From an uncultured Selenomonadales bacterium (lineage in GTDB: Bacteria > Bacillota > Clostridia > Christensenellales > QALW01), in the NCBI GenBank assembly GCA_905200615.1, contig CAJKLB010000017.1:1-41368 (forward strand): a DNA stretch of 41,368 nt. The letters run 5' to 3'. The translations under genes and the position numbers were made by a program. The notes below the pieces were generated by a model. It searched no databases, had not been told where the DNA came from, and saw only the letters and a program-made list of their open reading frames with translations. Below, one piece after another: positions 8,982 through 16,988 of this stretch (position 1 is its first letter; every line of letters starts with the position of its first letter).

Positions 8982-10355
8982 ATGTCAAACGAAAAAATTC
9001 CCTACAAAATTTATCTTGAAGAAAGCGAAATGCCTAAAGAATGGTATAATGTGCGCGCGGATATGAAAGTAAAACCCGCGCCCCTGCTGAATCCCGGAAC
9101 AGGTAAGCCGATGACGGCACAGGAATTAGAACAGGTGTTCTGCCGTGAATTGGTGAAGCAGGAATTGGATAATGATAATCGTTATATTCCGATTCCCGAG
9201 GAAATTCTTAATTTTTATAAGATGTACCGTCCTTCGCCTCTTGTAAGGGCTTATTGCCTTGAAAAAAAACTGGGAACCCCGGCAAAAATTTATTATAAGT
9301 TTGAAGGGAACAATACCAGCGGAAGTCATAAGCTGAATTCGGCTATCGCACAGGCGTATTATGCCAAACAGCAGGGCCTGAAAGGGGTTACTACGGAAAC
9401 CGGTGCAGGACAGTGGGGCACCGCGCTTTCTATGGCTTGCGCCTATTTTGACCTTGATTGCCAGGTTTATATGGTAAAAGTATCTTATGAACAGAAGCCT
9501 TTTCGGCGAGAAGTCATGCGCACATATGGAGCGAAAGTTACGCCTTCTCCTTCCGATACAACGGAGGTTGGAAGAAAAATTTTGGCCGAATTTCCCGGAA
9601 CAAGCGGAAGCTTGGGCTGCGCGATATCTGAAGCGGTGGAAGCTGCGATGTCGCAGGACGGATATCGTTATGTGCTTGGAAGCGTGCTTTCACAGGTACT
9701 GCTGCATCAGTCAATTATCGGTATGGAGACAAAAGCGGCGCTAGATAAATATAATGTGAAAGCCGATATTATTATCGGATGCGCCGGAGGCGGATCCAAT
9801 TTGGGCGGATTGATTTCTCCTTTTATGGGACAAAAGCTGAGGGGAGAGGCGGATTATCGCTTTATTGCCGTAGAACCTGCCAGCTGTCCCAGTCTTACGC
9901 GGGGTAAATATCTCTATGATTTTTGCGATACGGGAAAGGTTTGCCCTCTCGCCAAAATGTATACGCTGGGCAGCGGCTTTATACCGGCGCCCAATCACGC
10001 GGGAGGACTTCGCTATCATGGAATGAGTTCTGTTCTTTCTGAGCTTTATGATCAGGGGTTAATGGAAGCCAGAAGCGTGAAGCAGACGGAAGTTTTTGCG
10101 GCGGCGGAACAATTCGCCAGGGTTGAGGGAATTCTTCCCGCACCGGAAAGCTCTCATGCAATTCGTGTGGCAATTGACGAAGCTCTGAAATGTAAGGAGA
10201 CCGGTGAGGAAAAGACGATTGTTTTCGGTTTGACCGGTACCGGATATTTTGATATGACTGCTTATGAAAAGTTCCATGACGGAAAAATGAGCGATTATAT
10301 TCCTACCGATGAGGAACTCGCGCAAAGTCTTGCCAAGGTTCCGCAGATAAAATAG
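8982..10355 (+). CDS. trpB: TrpB2-type tryptophan synthase beta subunit (PLP enzyme)
   Basis: The 457-residue protein condenses indole with serine to make tryptophan if it behaves like characterised TrpB2 proteins. The PLP-binding lysine is K117 in NTSGSHKLNSA and the phosphate-binding loop is GGGSN near residue 270. The long N-terminal extension and the YYKFEGNNTSGSHK context are typical of TrpB2 rather than the TrpA-partnered TrpB1. No trpA or other trp gene is nearby, so it may work alone, for example in indole salvage. The ATG at 8982 has an AAAGAAAGGAG site; the frame stays open upstream into the T-box terminator, which is not translated. Control is by the T-box just upstream. Confidence 0.92.
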   Translation: MSNEKIPYKIYLEESEMPKEWYNVRADMKVKPAPLLNPGTGKPMTAQELEQVFCRELVKQELDNDNRYIPIPEEILNFYKMYRPSPLVRAYCLEKKLGTPAKIYYKFEGNNTSGSHKLNSAIAQAYYAKQQGLKGVTTETGAGQWGTALSMACAYFDLDCQVYMVKVSYEQKPFRREVMRTYGAKVTPSPSDTTEVGRKILAEFPGTSGSLGCAISEAVEAAMSQDGYRYVLGSVLSQVLLHQSIIGMETKAALDKYNVKADIIIGCAGGGSNLGGLISPFMGQKLRGEADYRFIAVEPASCPSLTRGKYLYDFCDTGKVCPLAKMYTLGSGFIPAPNHAGGLRYHGMSSVLSELYDQGLMEARSVKQTEVFAAAEQFARVEGILPAPESSHAIRVAIDEALKCKETGEEKTIVFGLTGTGYFDMTAYEKFHDGKMSDYIPTDEELAQSLAKVPQIK

Positions 10356-10414
10356 GAAATTCTGAATATTTTAAATGATAAAGAATAATATGGTTTAAAC
10401 AGGATGATGGATAT

Positions 10415-10457
10415 AGGCGGCGGTTTCGCAAAAGCAGAAAACCGTCGCCTGTTTTTT
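10415..10457 (+). terminator. Intrinsic terminator after trpB
   Basis: AGGCGGCGGTTT (10415-10426) pairs with AAACCGTCGCCT (10439-10450) with a single G-U pair, followed by GTTTTTTT. Confidence 0.88.
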
Positions 10458-10488
10458 TCATATTTTTGTTTTATTTCTCTTGTAAACA

Positions 10489-10497
10489 TGCTATAAT
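10489..10497 (+). promoter_or_regulatory. Extended -10 promoter of pepF
   Basis: TG-C-TATAAT (10489-10497) is a perfect extended -10. A -35 box is poor: TTGTTT at 10466-10471 is 20 bp away. Predicted start near 10504, giving a leader of about 25 nt before the ATG at 10530. Confidence 0.55.
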
Positions 10498-10529
10498 AAC
10501 AATATATTTTAGATCAGAGGGGTTTTTGT

Positions 10530-12323
10530 ATGGAACAGGTAAAAGAAAGAAATCAAATAGAAGAAAAATATAAATGGAATCTAAGGGATATTTTTCAAAG
10601 TGATGAGGCATGGGAGGAGCAATTTGCGGCAGTAAAAGCAGCGCTTTCTCAGTTTTCTGATTTTCGGGGAACTCTTCATGACAAACAGCAGCTGAAAAAA
10701 CTGTTTGACATGGAACACAGCTTGATGCCCATTTTGGAAAGATTGTTTGTATATGCTAAGATGAGCCGTGATCAGGATAACGGAAATGATCGCTATGTTT
10801 CCATGTGTGACAGAGCCTATGCCCTTCTTACGGCCTGCGATACGGAAACCGCGTATATTGTACCGGAGCTGAATCGCTTGGATGATGATATATTGCTTAC
10901 ATGGTCCAATGAGCAGATGTTTGAAGATCGCTCTGTTTTTTTAAAAGAAATTGTTCGGAATAAAAGTCATGTTCTTACAGAGGGAGAAGAAAGGCTGCTT
11001 GCGCTTTCGGGGGAAATGGCAAATTCCTATGATACGATTTTTACCATGCTTGATGATGTGGATATGAAGTTTTCTCCCATTACGTTATCCGACGGTACAA
11101 AGACGGAGCTTTCTCATGGACGATACGGACTCTTCTTGCAGGATAAGGATCGGTCTATCCGTCAGCAAGCTTATGAATCCATGTATGAGGCACACATTCA
11201 AAATATCAATACTTTGGCTGCGTTGTATACTTCCAGCGTAAAAAAGGATGTGTTCTATGCGCGGGCGCGGAAATTTTCTTCGGTATTGGAGGGAGAGCTT
11301 TTCAGCGGTAATATTCCGCTTGCTGTTTATGACGGACTTATAGAGGCCATACACGGAGGCTTGCCGGCTTTGCATCGTTATGTGGCGTTAAGAAAAAAGC
11401 TTTTATCCCTTAATGAGATGAAAATGTATGATATGTATGTACCCATTGTAGAAGCGGATACCGGTACCTATGGCTATGAAGAAGCGCAAAAGATTGTAAA
11501 AGAAGCCCTTGCCCCGCTGGGCAAGGAGTATTCGGCTGTGCTTGATCGAGCTTTTCATGAAAACTGGATCGATGTATTTGAAACAAAAGGAAAGACCAGC
11601 GGCGCCTATTCTTGGGGAGCTTACGGCACGCATCCTTATATGCTTCTTAATTTTCAGGGACGGCTTGACGATGTTTTTACCCTTGCGCATGAGGCCGGTC
11701 ATTCCATGCATACCTATTTTTCCGATCAAGCGCTTCCTTATGAAAAGGCGCAGTATAAAATTTTTGTAGCGGAGGTTGCTTCTACGGTAAATGAGGTTCT
11801 GCTGCTGAAGCATCTGCTTGCTGCAACGGAGAATCGCACTACAAAGGCTTATTTGCTTAATCATTTTTTGGATCAGTTCCGTACCACCGTTTTCCGGCAG
11901 ACAATGTTTGCTGAGTTTGAACGCGCGGCGCATAAAGCGATAGAGGATGGCGAAAGTTTAACGGTAAACTGGTTGAATTCCGCTTACGGCCGGCTGAATA
12001 AGCTTTATTACAGTGATGCGGTGGAAACGGATCGGTATATTGAAACCGAATGGTCCAGAATTCCCCATTTTTACAATTGCTTTTATGTGTATCAGTATGC
12101 TACCGGCTTTTCCGCTGCCGTGGCGATTGCCGACAATATTCTGCAAAACGGCGGTGCGGCGGTGGAGAATTATCTGCGTTTCCTATCCAGCGGCGGCAGT
12201 GATTTTCCGGTAGAGCTTTTAAAAATTGCGGGAATTGATCTTTCCAAACCGGATGCGGTGCTTTCGGGCATGAAAATTTTTGAACAAACCTTACGGGATT
12301 TTGAGGAGATGATAGAGAAATGA
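10530..12323 (+). CDS. pepF: Oligoendopeptidase F (M3 family zinc peptidase)
   Basis: A cytoplasmic metallopeptidase that cuts short peptides. The 597 residues match the PepF length. The zinc/catalytic motif HEAGH sits at residues 387-391 in a TLAHEAGHSMH context, and the downstream EVASTVNE supplies the third zinc ligand. An N-terminal oligopeptidase-F-type helical domain precedes the catalytic domain. No signal peptide is seen. An AGAGGGG site precedes the ATG. Its last bases overlap the start of the next gene by 4 bp (ATGA), so that small protein is probably made in step with PepF. Confidence 0.95.
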   Translation: MEQVKERNQIEEKYKWNLRDIFQSDEAWEEQFAAVKAALSQFSDFRGTLHDKQQLKKLFDMEHSLMPILERLFVYAKMSRDQDNGNDRYVSMCDRAYALLTACDTETAYIVPELNRLDDDILLTWSNEQMFEDRSVFLKEIVRNKSHVLTEGEERLLALSGEMANSYDTIFTMLDDVDMKFSPITLSDGTKTELSHGRYGLFLQDKDRSIRQQAYESMYEAHIQNINTLAALYTSSVKKDVFYARARKFSSVLEGELFSGNIPLAVYDGLIEAIHGGLPALHRYVALRKKLLSLNEMKMYDMYVPIVEADTGTYGYEEAQKIVKEALAPLGKEYSAVLDRAFHENWIDVFETKGKTSGAYSWGAYGTHPYMLLNFQGRLDDVFTLAHEAGHSMHTYFSDQALPYEKAQYKIFVAEVASTVNEVLLLKHLLAATENRTTKAYLLNHFLDQFRTTVFRQTMFAEFERAAHKAIEDGESLTVNWLNSAYGRLNKLYYSDAVETDRYIETEWSRIPHFYNCFYVYQYATGFSAAVAIADNILQNGGAAVENYLRFLSSGGSDFPVELLKIAGIDLSKPDAVLSGMKIFEQTLRDFEEMIEK

Positions 12324-12646
12324 TAGGATTTGACGATCAAACGCTGCTTTATATGATGCAGCGCTTGCAGGCGGATAGGCCGGATGCTGATCTTGTTCAG
12401 GCGCGTGAAGTTTTGAATTTAGCTATGACTTATGATGTTGATTTTATGGTACAGGCAGGGATTATACAAGACGACGGTTTTACTGACGCGTACTATGATG
12501 AGGATGATGCCTTTGATTTTATTATAGAGCATATTTCAAATGCTCATCCTGAAATGGAAGCCTCTGTGCTCTCCGACTTGCTTGATTTGTATTTTGAATA
12601 TCATGATAGTTATATGGAACAGCAGGGTCTGCTTAGCTGGGAATAA
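12320..12646 (+). CDS. Small, highly acidic protein coupled to pepF, unknown function
   Basis: I do not recognise a family. The 108-residue product has about 25 Asp/Glu, three Arg and no lysine at all, so it should be strongly acidic. It looks helical and soluble, with an acidic patch AYYDEDDAFDF in the middle. The 4-bp ATGA overlap with pepF and codon use like its neighbours argue that it is a real gene. It might be a partner of PepF or an unrelated passenger; nothing in the sequence decides. Confidence 0.7.
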   Translation: MIGFDDQTLLYMMQRLQADRPDADLVQAREVLNLAMTYDVDFMVQAGIIQDDGFTDAYYDEDDAFDFIIEHISNAHPEMEASVLSDLLDLYFEYHDSYMEQQGLLSWE

Positions 12647-12672
12647 ATTTTCTTTCAATCGTACTTTTTTGC

Positions 12673-12701
12673 TTGAATTGCAATTGTCCATATGCTATAA
12701 T
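12673..12701 (+). promoter_or_regulatory. Promoter of the GH99-like / GH106-like gene pair
   Basis: TTGAAT (12673-12678) and TATAAT (12696-12701) have a 17-bp spacer and a TGC extended -10. Predicted start near 12708. The leader contains a stem-loop (12731-12766) with arms ACAGGATTCG and CGAATTCCTGT, ending just before the AAAGGAG ribosome-binding site. Confidence 0.75.
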
Positions 12702-12787
12702 GGGAAAAGTCAGGCATATGAAAAATAAATACAGGATTCGGCCTTTCTCTGTGTGCGAATTCCTGTAGGAAAAGGAGAATGATGGTT

Positions 12788-13801
12788 ATGAAAGACGGCA
12801 TTTCTATTGGCGCGATTCGTTGGGACGCGTGGGTGTCTCCTGACTGTGAAACCCGTAATGTGGGCGCTTCGCATGTGGGGGCTCAGGTTGCCCGAACGCT
12901 GACGCCTGCGAAGTATCATTTTCGGGCGCCTTATTTTGCAAAATTATATATCAATGGTCCCGTTACTTTTCCGGATTATACCCAAGAACAATTTGACGAG
13001 GAAATTTTAATGGCCGCGGATGCCGGCATTGATTATTTTGCTTATTGTTGGTATTCCAATCAATCGGAAATGTCTTGGGCTCGCCGATTCCATACGAAGA
13101 GTAAATATAGAAATAAAGTAAAATTTGCAAGTATCAGTATTCCCAATGATAAAGAAGAAATTTTAGAATTGATTGAATTGCTTCCGCAGGACTTTTATTT
13201 TAAAATACCGGATGGCCGTCCGTTGCTTTTTGTTTACACGGAAGCGGATATTCGGGAAAAAGTGAATTTTGTTCGGAAAACTTGTAAGCAAAAAGGGTAT
13301 GTACAGCCTTATCTGGTACTTATGGGCAGCACTGCGGAGCATGCAAAGGAAATGGGCGGCGATGCGATCTCCGATTACGCGCTGTTCGGCGACGGAATTC
13401 CGTTCGCGCAGATGGCAAGTAACGGTGTAAAGCGCTGGGAACGCGGCATTCAGGCGGGTATGGATATGATTCCCTGTGTTTCTACCGGCTGGGATCCTCG
13501 CCCCAGAGGCGATAATCCTATCTCATGGGATGCCAATACCGGTAAAGTCAGCAGCGTACCCACAGCCACTCCGGAAGAGATTATTACGCACTTAGACCAT
13601 TGCATCGGATGGATGAAAGAACATGCCGATTCCTGCCCGGCCAAAGCTTTGATTATGTATGCTTGGAACGAACATGATGAGGGCGGTTGGCTTTGTCCTA
13701 CGGTCACGGTGGATGAAAAAGGAAACCCGGTACAGAAAGACGGCAAAAATATTCCTAATGACAGCCGGCTGCGTGCTTTGAAAAAGTATTTAACGGAATA
13801 A
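12788..13801 (+). CDS. Putative glycoside hydrolase, GH99/GH71-like (WbsX-type) fold
   Basis: The 337-residue product resembles the GH99/GH71-like clan often labelled glycosyltransferase WbsX or GHTase. It shows a DAGIDYFAYCWY strand near residue 75 and the C-terminal WNEHDEGGW motif near residue 293. Enzymes of this clan cut alpha-mannose or related bonds, but the substrate here cannot be read from sequence. There is no signal peptide, so it should act in the cytoplasm. Three in-frame ATGs lie at 12779, 12782 and 12788; the last stands 10 nt from AGGAG and is preferred. It probably forms an operon with the next gene 113 bp downstream. Confidence 0.72.
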   Translation: MKDGISIGAIRWDAWVSPDCETRNVGASHVGAQVARTLTPAKYHFRAPYFAKLYINGPVTFPDYTQEQFDEEILMAADAGIDYFAYCWYSNQSEMSWARRFHTKSKYRNKVKFASISIPNDKEEILELIELLPQDFYFKIPDGRPLLFVYTEADIREKVNFVRKTCKQKGYVQPYLVLMGSTAEHAKEMGGDAISDYALFGDGIPFAQMASNGVKRWERGIQAGMDMIPCVSTGWDPRPRGDNPISWDANTGKVSSVPTATPEEIITHLDHCIGWMKEHADSCPAKALIMYAWNEHDEGGWLCPTVTVDEKGNPVQKDGKNIPNDSRLRALKKYLTE

Positions 13802-13914
13802 ATTGTTTGTATAAAAGCTTATAGCCGGAGGAAGTTTCGGCAGAAAAATTGTTTGTGTTCTTTGGCACGAAAAGCTATGGAATCAAACGGATAAAACAGA
13901 AAGGAAATATCCCT

Positions 13915-15951
13915 ATGAAATTGAATGAGGCAAAACTTAAAAATCCCGACGCGCAATATCGGCTGCATATGCTGACACACGATTGGGGTACGAATCATCC
14001 GCAGCGAATTCAGATGTATTGTGACGGCGGTGTGGGGGGGGTTGTTACGAACGTTCCCTGGCATCCGGCGGATTCTCACGGTGACTATCTTTGTAACCAA
14101 GATGACTTTGATTTTATTAACAAGGTATTGGATGACTGCGAAAAGGCCGGCCTAAAACTGTGGCTTTATGATGAAAAAGGATATCCCAGCGGTTCTGCTG
14201 ACGGTCTTACGTTAAAGGATCATCCGGAATATGAGGCTCGCGGTATTGTCTGCATTAAACAGCAGGGCGAAGGAACCGTACATACATCGCTTTCACTTGA
14301 TGAAAAACTGGAAAAATTCTTATACGCCTATGCCATCACCCAAGAGGGAACGCAACTGCAGGCAGCATGGTGTGACCAAACGGTAGAATTTGACGGTGCT
14401 TCCGGTAAATGGACACTTTATGCCTTTGCCCGGAGAATCGTTTTTGAAGGAAGCCATGCGGAAAAGTGCGGCTGGTATCCCCGGCATTATCCGAATATTA
14501 TGGATCGCGCGGCAATCGGAGAATTTATTCATAACACCTATGAAAAATACGCACAGGAAATTCCCAATATCGGAGAGCGTATTGACGCGGTATTTACCGA
14601 TGAACCCAGCTTAATGAGCGGTTATATTAACGTTTCCTGTGAATATCCGTATGCCAATCATCCCTGGCAGGATACTTTGCCGGATGTGTTTGAGAAAATG
14701 CACGGATATGATTTGATGCCGCATCTGCATAGACTGTTTGAAGGGGATGATATTTCCAGTAAAACCGTGCGCCTTCATTTTGAGCAGACTGTAGCGAAAA
14801 TGGTATCAGAAAACTTTTTTAAGCAAATCAGTGAATGGTGCGAAGCACATCATATGAAATTTTCCGGGCATAATCTTTTGGAGGAAAGCATTGGCTTTCA
14901 TGTGGTTATGAACGGCGATTTGTTTGCCTGCCTGCGCAATATGAGCTGGCCCGGCGTGGATATTCTAACCGGCGATCCCGAAGAATTTAAAAATGCAAGC
15001 TTTCATTATATGATGGCGGCAAAATTTGTAGGCTCCGCCGCTCGTGCCGCGGGAAAATCTCAGCGGGTAATGGTAGAAATTTGCCCTGTACAAAGAGACG
15101 GAAAACCTGACTTTACAATTGAACAGGAAATCGGGACTATGGATTTGATTTTCTTTTCGGGAATCAATCATATCAATTCTTATTTAAGCGCAGAACGGCT
15201 CGGCGAAAATTTGAGATTTTATACCGATTATTTTGCCCGAATCGCTTATATGCTGCGCGACGCCTCCTGGGACGGAAAAATCGGCATGTACTATCCCATT
15301 GAATCGGCACAGGCTCTGTATACGCCTATTCACGGCAACTGCGGTAATTTTGCTCCGGCAATTCATGAAATACAAAACTGTATGAAGGATCTTACGCTGG
15401 GCTTGTATCAGCATCAGCTGGATAACACTTTGGTAGATCATCAATGGATGCGGGAGGCTGTAATCGGAAAAGACGGAACACTTTCCTGCAACGGCGTAAC
15501 GATAAGTGTTATGCTGATGCCTTGCGTTTCTGTTTTGCCGCTGGATATTTTGGAAAAATTACTGGCCTTTGAACAAGCCGGCGGTAAGCTGATTTGGGCA
15601 AAACAAAAACCACAGATGGGCCAAACAATGCAGGAGCATGACCGTGTACAGAAGCTTGCGGAAAAAATTTCGATCAGCCAAGATGCTTTAACAGAGACTG
15701 TTTCGGCTGTGTCCTATGAATTAAAGGCAGTCAGCACGGAGCAGAGTTCTTTGTTTGTCAGCCGATACATAAAAGACGGCGAGGAAATCTATTATATTCT
15801 CAACAGTTCCGCGCAGGCTAACCAAATTACACTTTCCTGTGCGGGGGCACTTTCCATTATTGACAATCGTACCGGAGAGATTCTTCAAGCAAAAGGAGAT
15901 TATCAATTAGAAATGCCCGCCTACTCCTCTGTATTGGCAGTACGGTCTTAA
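13915..15951 (+). CDS. Putative glycoside hydrolase, GH106-like (alpha-L-rhamnosidase-related)
   Basis: The 678-residue protein has a TIM-barrel beginning with WLYDEKGYPSGSADG (near residue 82) that resembles the N-terminal part of GH106 alpha-L-rhamnosidases and relatives. FTDEPSLMSGY near residue 227 carries acidic residues that could be catalytic. The C-terminal third looks like a beta-galactosidase-type trimerisation/Rossmann segment plus a small beta domain. It is shorter than most GH106 enzymes and its substrate is unknown. There is no signal peptide. AAAGGAAAT precedes the ATG at 13915; the frame stays open upstream to 13849 without a ribosome-binding site. A strong terminator follows. 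Confidence 0.7.
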   Translation: MKLNEAKLKNPDAQYRLHMLTHDWGTNHPQRIQMYCDGGVGGVVTNVPWHPADSHGDYLCNQDDFDFINKVLDDCEKAGLKLWLYDEKGYPSGSADGLTLKDHPEYEARGIVCIKQQGEGTVHTSLSLDEKLEKFLYAYAITQEGTQLQAAWCDQTVEFDGASGKWTLYAFARRIVFEGSHAEKCGWYPRHYPNIMDRAAIGEFIHNTYEKYAQEIPNIGERIDAVFTDEPSLMSGYINVSCEYPYANHPWQDTLPDVFEKMHGYDLMPHLHRLFEGDDISSKTVRLHFEQTVAKMVSENFFKQISEWCEAHHMKFSGHNLLEESIGFHVVMNGDLFACLRNMSWPGVDILTGDPEEFKNASFHYMMAAKFVGSAARAAGKSQRVMVEICPVQRDGKPDFTIEQEIGTMDLIFFSGINHINSYLSAERLGENLRFYTDYFARIAYMLRDASWDGKIGMYYPIESAQALYTPIHGNCGNFAPAIHEIQNCMKDLTLGLYQHQLDNTLVDHQWMREAVIGKDGTLSCNGVTISVMLMPCVSVLPLDILEKLLAFEQAGGKLIWAKQKPQMGQTMQEHDRVQKLAEKISISQDALTETVSAVSYELKAVSTEQSSLFVSRYIKDGEEIYYILNSSAQANQITLSCAGALSIIDNRTGEILQAKGDYQLEMPAYSSVLAVRS

Positions 15952-15984
15952 CCCATTATAGAATAAAAAGTTCATTTGATAAAA

Positions 15985-16027
15985 AAAGAGCAGATGCAGG
16001 GAAAATACCGTGCATTTGCTCTTTTTA
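15985..16027 (+). terminator. Intrinsic terminator after the GH106-like gene
   Basis: AAGAGCAGATGCA and TGCATTTGCTCTT pair over about 13 bp with one G-U pair, followed by a T-run. Confidence 0.88.
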
Positions 16028-16064
16028 TATACATAATAACATAAAATGTAAAAGCTTCTATAAT

Positions 16065-16275
16065 GAGAGGACAAGGATTTTCAGACTGTAGATAAACCTG
16101 GAATTTGATTTTTTTGCGGCGTTCAGCTGCATTTTATTTTCCGGCGGTGCATCGGAAAAGCTCCTTATAAGCGAAAAACCGCTTGATAAGCGGTTTTTCA
16201 AGGATGAAGGGGGTGGCGCAGAATAGAGTGCAGTCCGAAAATCAACGATTTTTGAGCCGGCGCCATCCCAGACCA
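16065..16275. other. Structured intergenic region, candidate element or small RNA
   Basis: The 356-bp gap between 15952 and 16307 has no credible gene but several helices. GGGGTGGCGC (16210-16219) pairs with GCGCCATCCC (16260-16269), and inside its loop AAAATC/GATTTT (16238-16252) forms a second stem. A TATAAT lies at 16059-16064, but the expected -35 (ATAACA) is poor. It may be the shared 3' end of two converging operons, a repeat, or an RNA. Confidence 0.4.
16174..16198. terminator. Bidirectional terminator between converging operons
   Basis: AAAAACCGCTT and AAGCGGTTTTT form a perfect 11-bp stem with a 3-nt loop and T-runs on both strands, so it can stop the ABC/cyclophilin operon from the right and any transcript from the left. 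Confidence 0.85.
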
Positions 16276-16309
16276 AGAGAGTGTTGACAAAATCAACACT
16301 CTCTTTTTT
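16276..16309 (+). terminator. Strong plus-strand terminator touching the cyclophilin stop codon
   Basis: AGAGAGTGTTGA and TCAACACTCTCT form a perfect 12-bp stem with loop CAAAA, followed by T-rich sequence only on the plus strand. No plus-strand gene ends here, so it either protects the convergent operon or ends an RNA from 16065 onward. Confidence 0.75.
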
Positions 16310-16988
16310 ATGTTTCTTTCGTAATTGTTACAAAACGTATGGAAGCAATTTTTTGCGGAGAGAGAGGCGCGCTTTTTGCATCGGTTTTTACTGAAGCGAT
16401 GCGGTCTACCGTATCCATTCCCGCGATTACGCGCCCGAAAGCGGCATAGCTTCCGTTTAAGTCGGGAGTGTCTTGATGACAAATAAAAAACTGAGACGAG
16501 GCACTGTTATAATCGTTTTGAAGCCGTGCCATTGAAAGTGTTCCGCGGGTATGCAAAACGGAGTTTGAAAATCCGTTTATGCCGAATTCTCCGTATATTG
16601 TTTCGTCTGAGCCTCCTGTACCTGTCGCGGTGGGATCGCCGGTTTGTATAACAAAGTTCTTTACCACACGATGAAACAGCAGTCCGTCATAAAATTTCTG
16701 TGCAACCAGCTTTTTAAAGTTTTTAACCGTCTCAGGTGCCGCTTCAGGATATAATTCCATCAAAATAATTGCTCCGTCGGTCATTTCCAGCTTTACGGTA
16801 TCGGTTGCTTCATCGGTCTGCGCAAATACCAGACCTTCGAGCTCTCCGCTGAGGGTATCTTCCGTTTTTTGCTGTTCGCTATCTGTTTCCTGCGTTGTCT
16901 GCTTTGACATACAGCCGCAAAAAAGCAACGCTGCCAACACAATGGCGAAAGCCTTAATCCAACTCTTTGATGCCGGTGTAGAGTTCAT
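16308..16988 (-). CDS. Lipoprotein cyclophilin-type peptidyl-prolyl isomerase
   Basis: This enzyme speeds proline isomerisation in folding proteins. The 226-residue product begins with a charged/hydrophobic signal peptide ending in LLFCGC, a plausible lipobox, so it should be anchored on the outer face of the membrane. A short linker rich in Gln, Thr and Glu follows. The cyclophilin domain has the catalytic arginine in FHRVVKNFVIQTGDP, then SQFFICH and GSYAAFGRV. AAAGGA lies 9 nt before the ATG. Its first 35 nt overlap the end of the upstream ABC gene in another frame, so it belongs to that operon. Confidence 0.9.
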   Translation of the reverse strand: MNSTPASKSWIKAFAIVLAALLFCGCMSKQTTQETDSEQQKTEDTLSGELEGLVFAQTDEATDTVKLEMTDGAIILMELYPEAAPETVKNFKKLVAQKFYDGLLFHRVVKNFVIQTGDPTATGTGGSDETIYGEFGINGFSNSVLHTRGTLSMARLQNDYNSASSQFFICHQDTPDLNGSYAAFGRVIAGMDTVDRIASVKTDAKSAPLSPQKIASIRFVTITKET

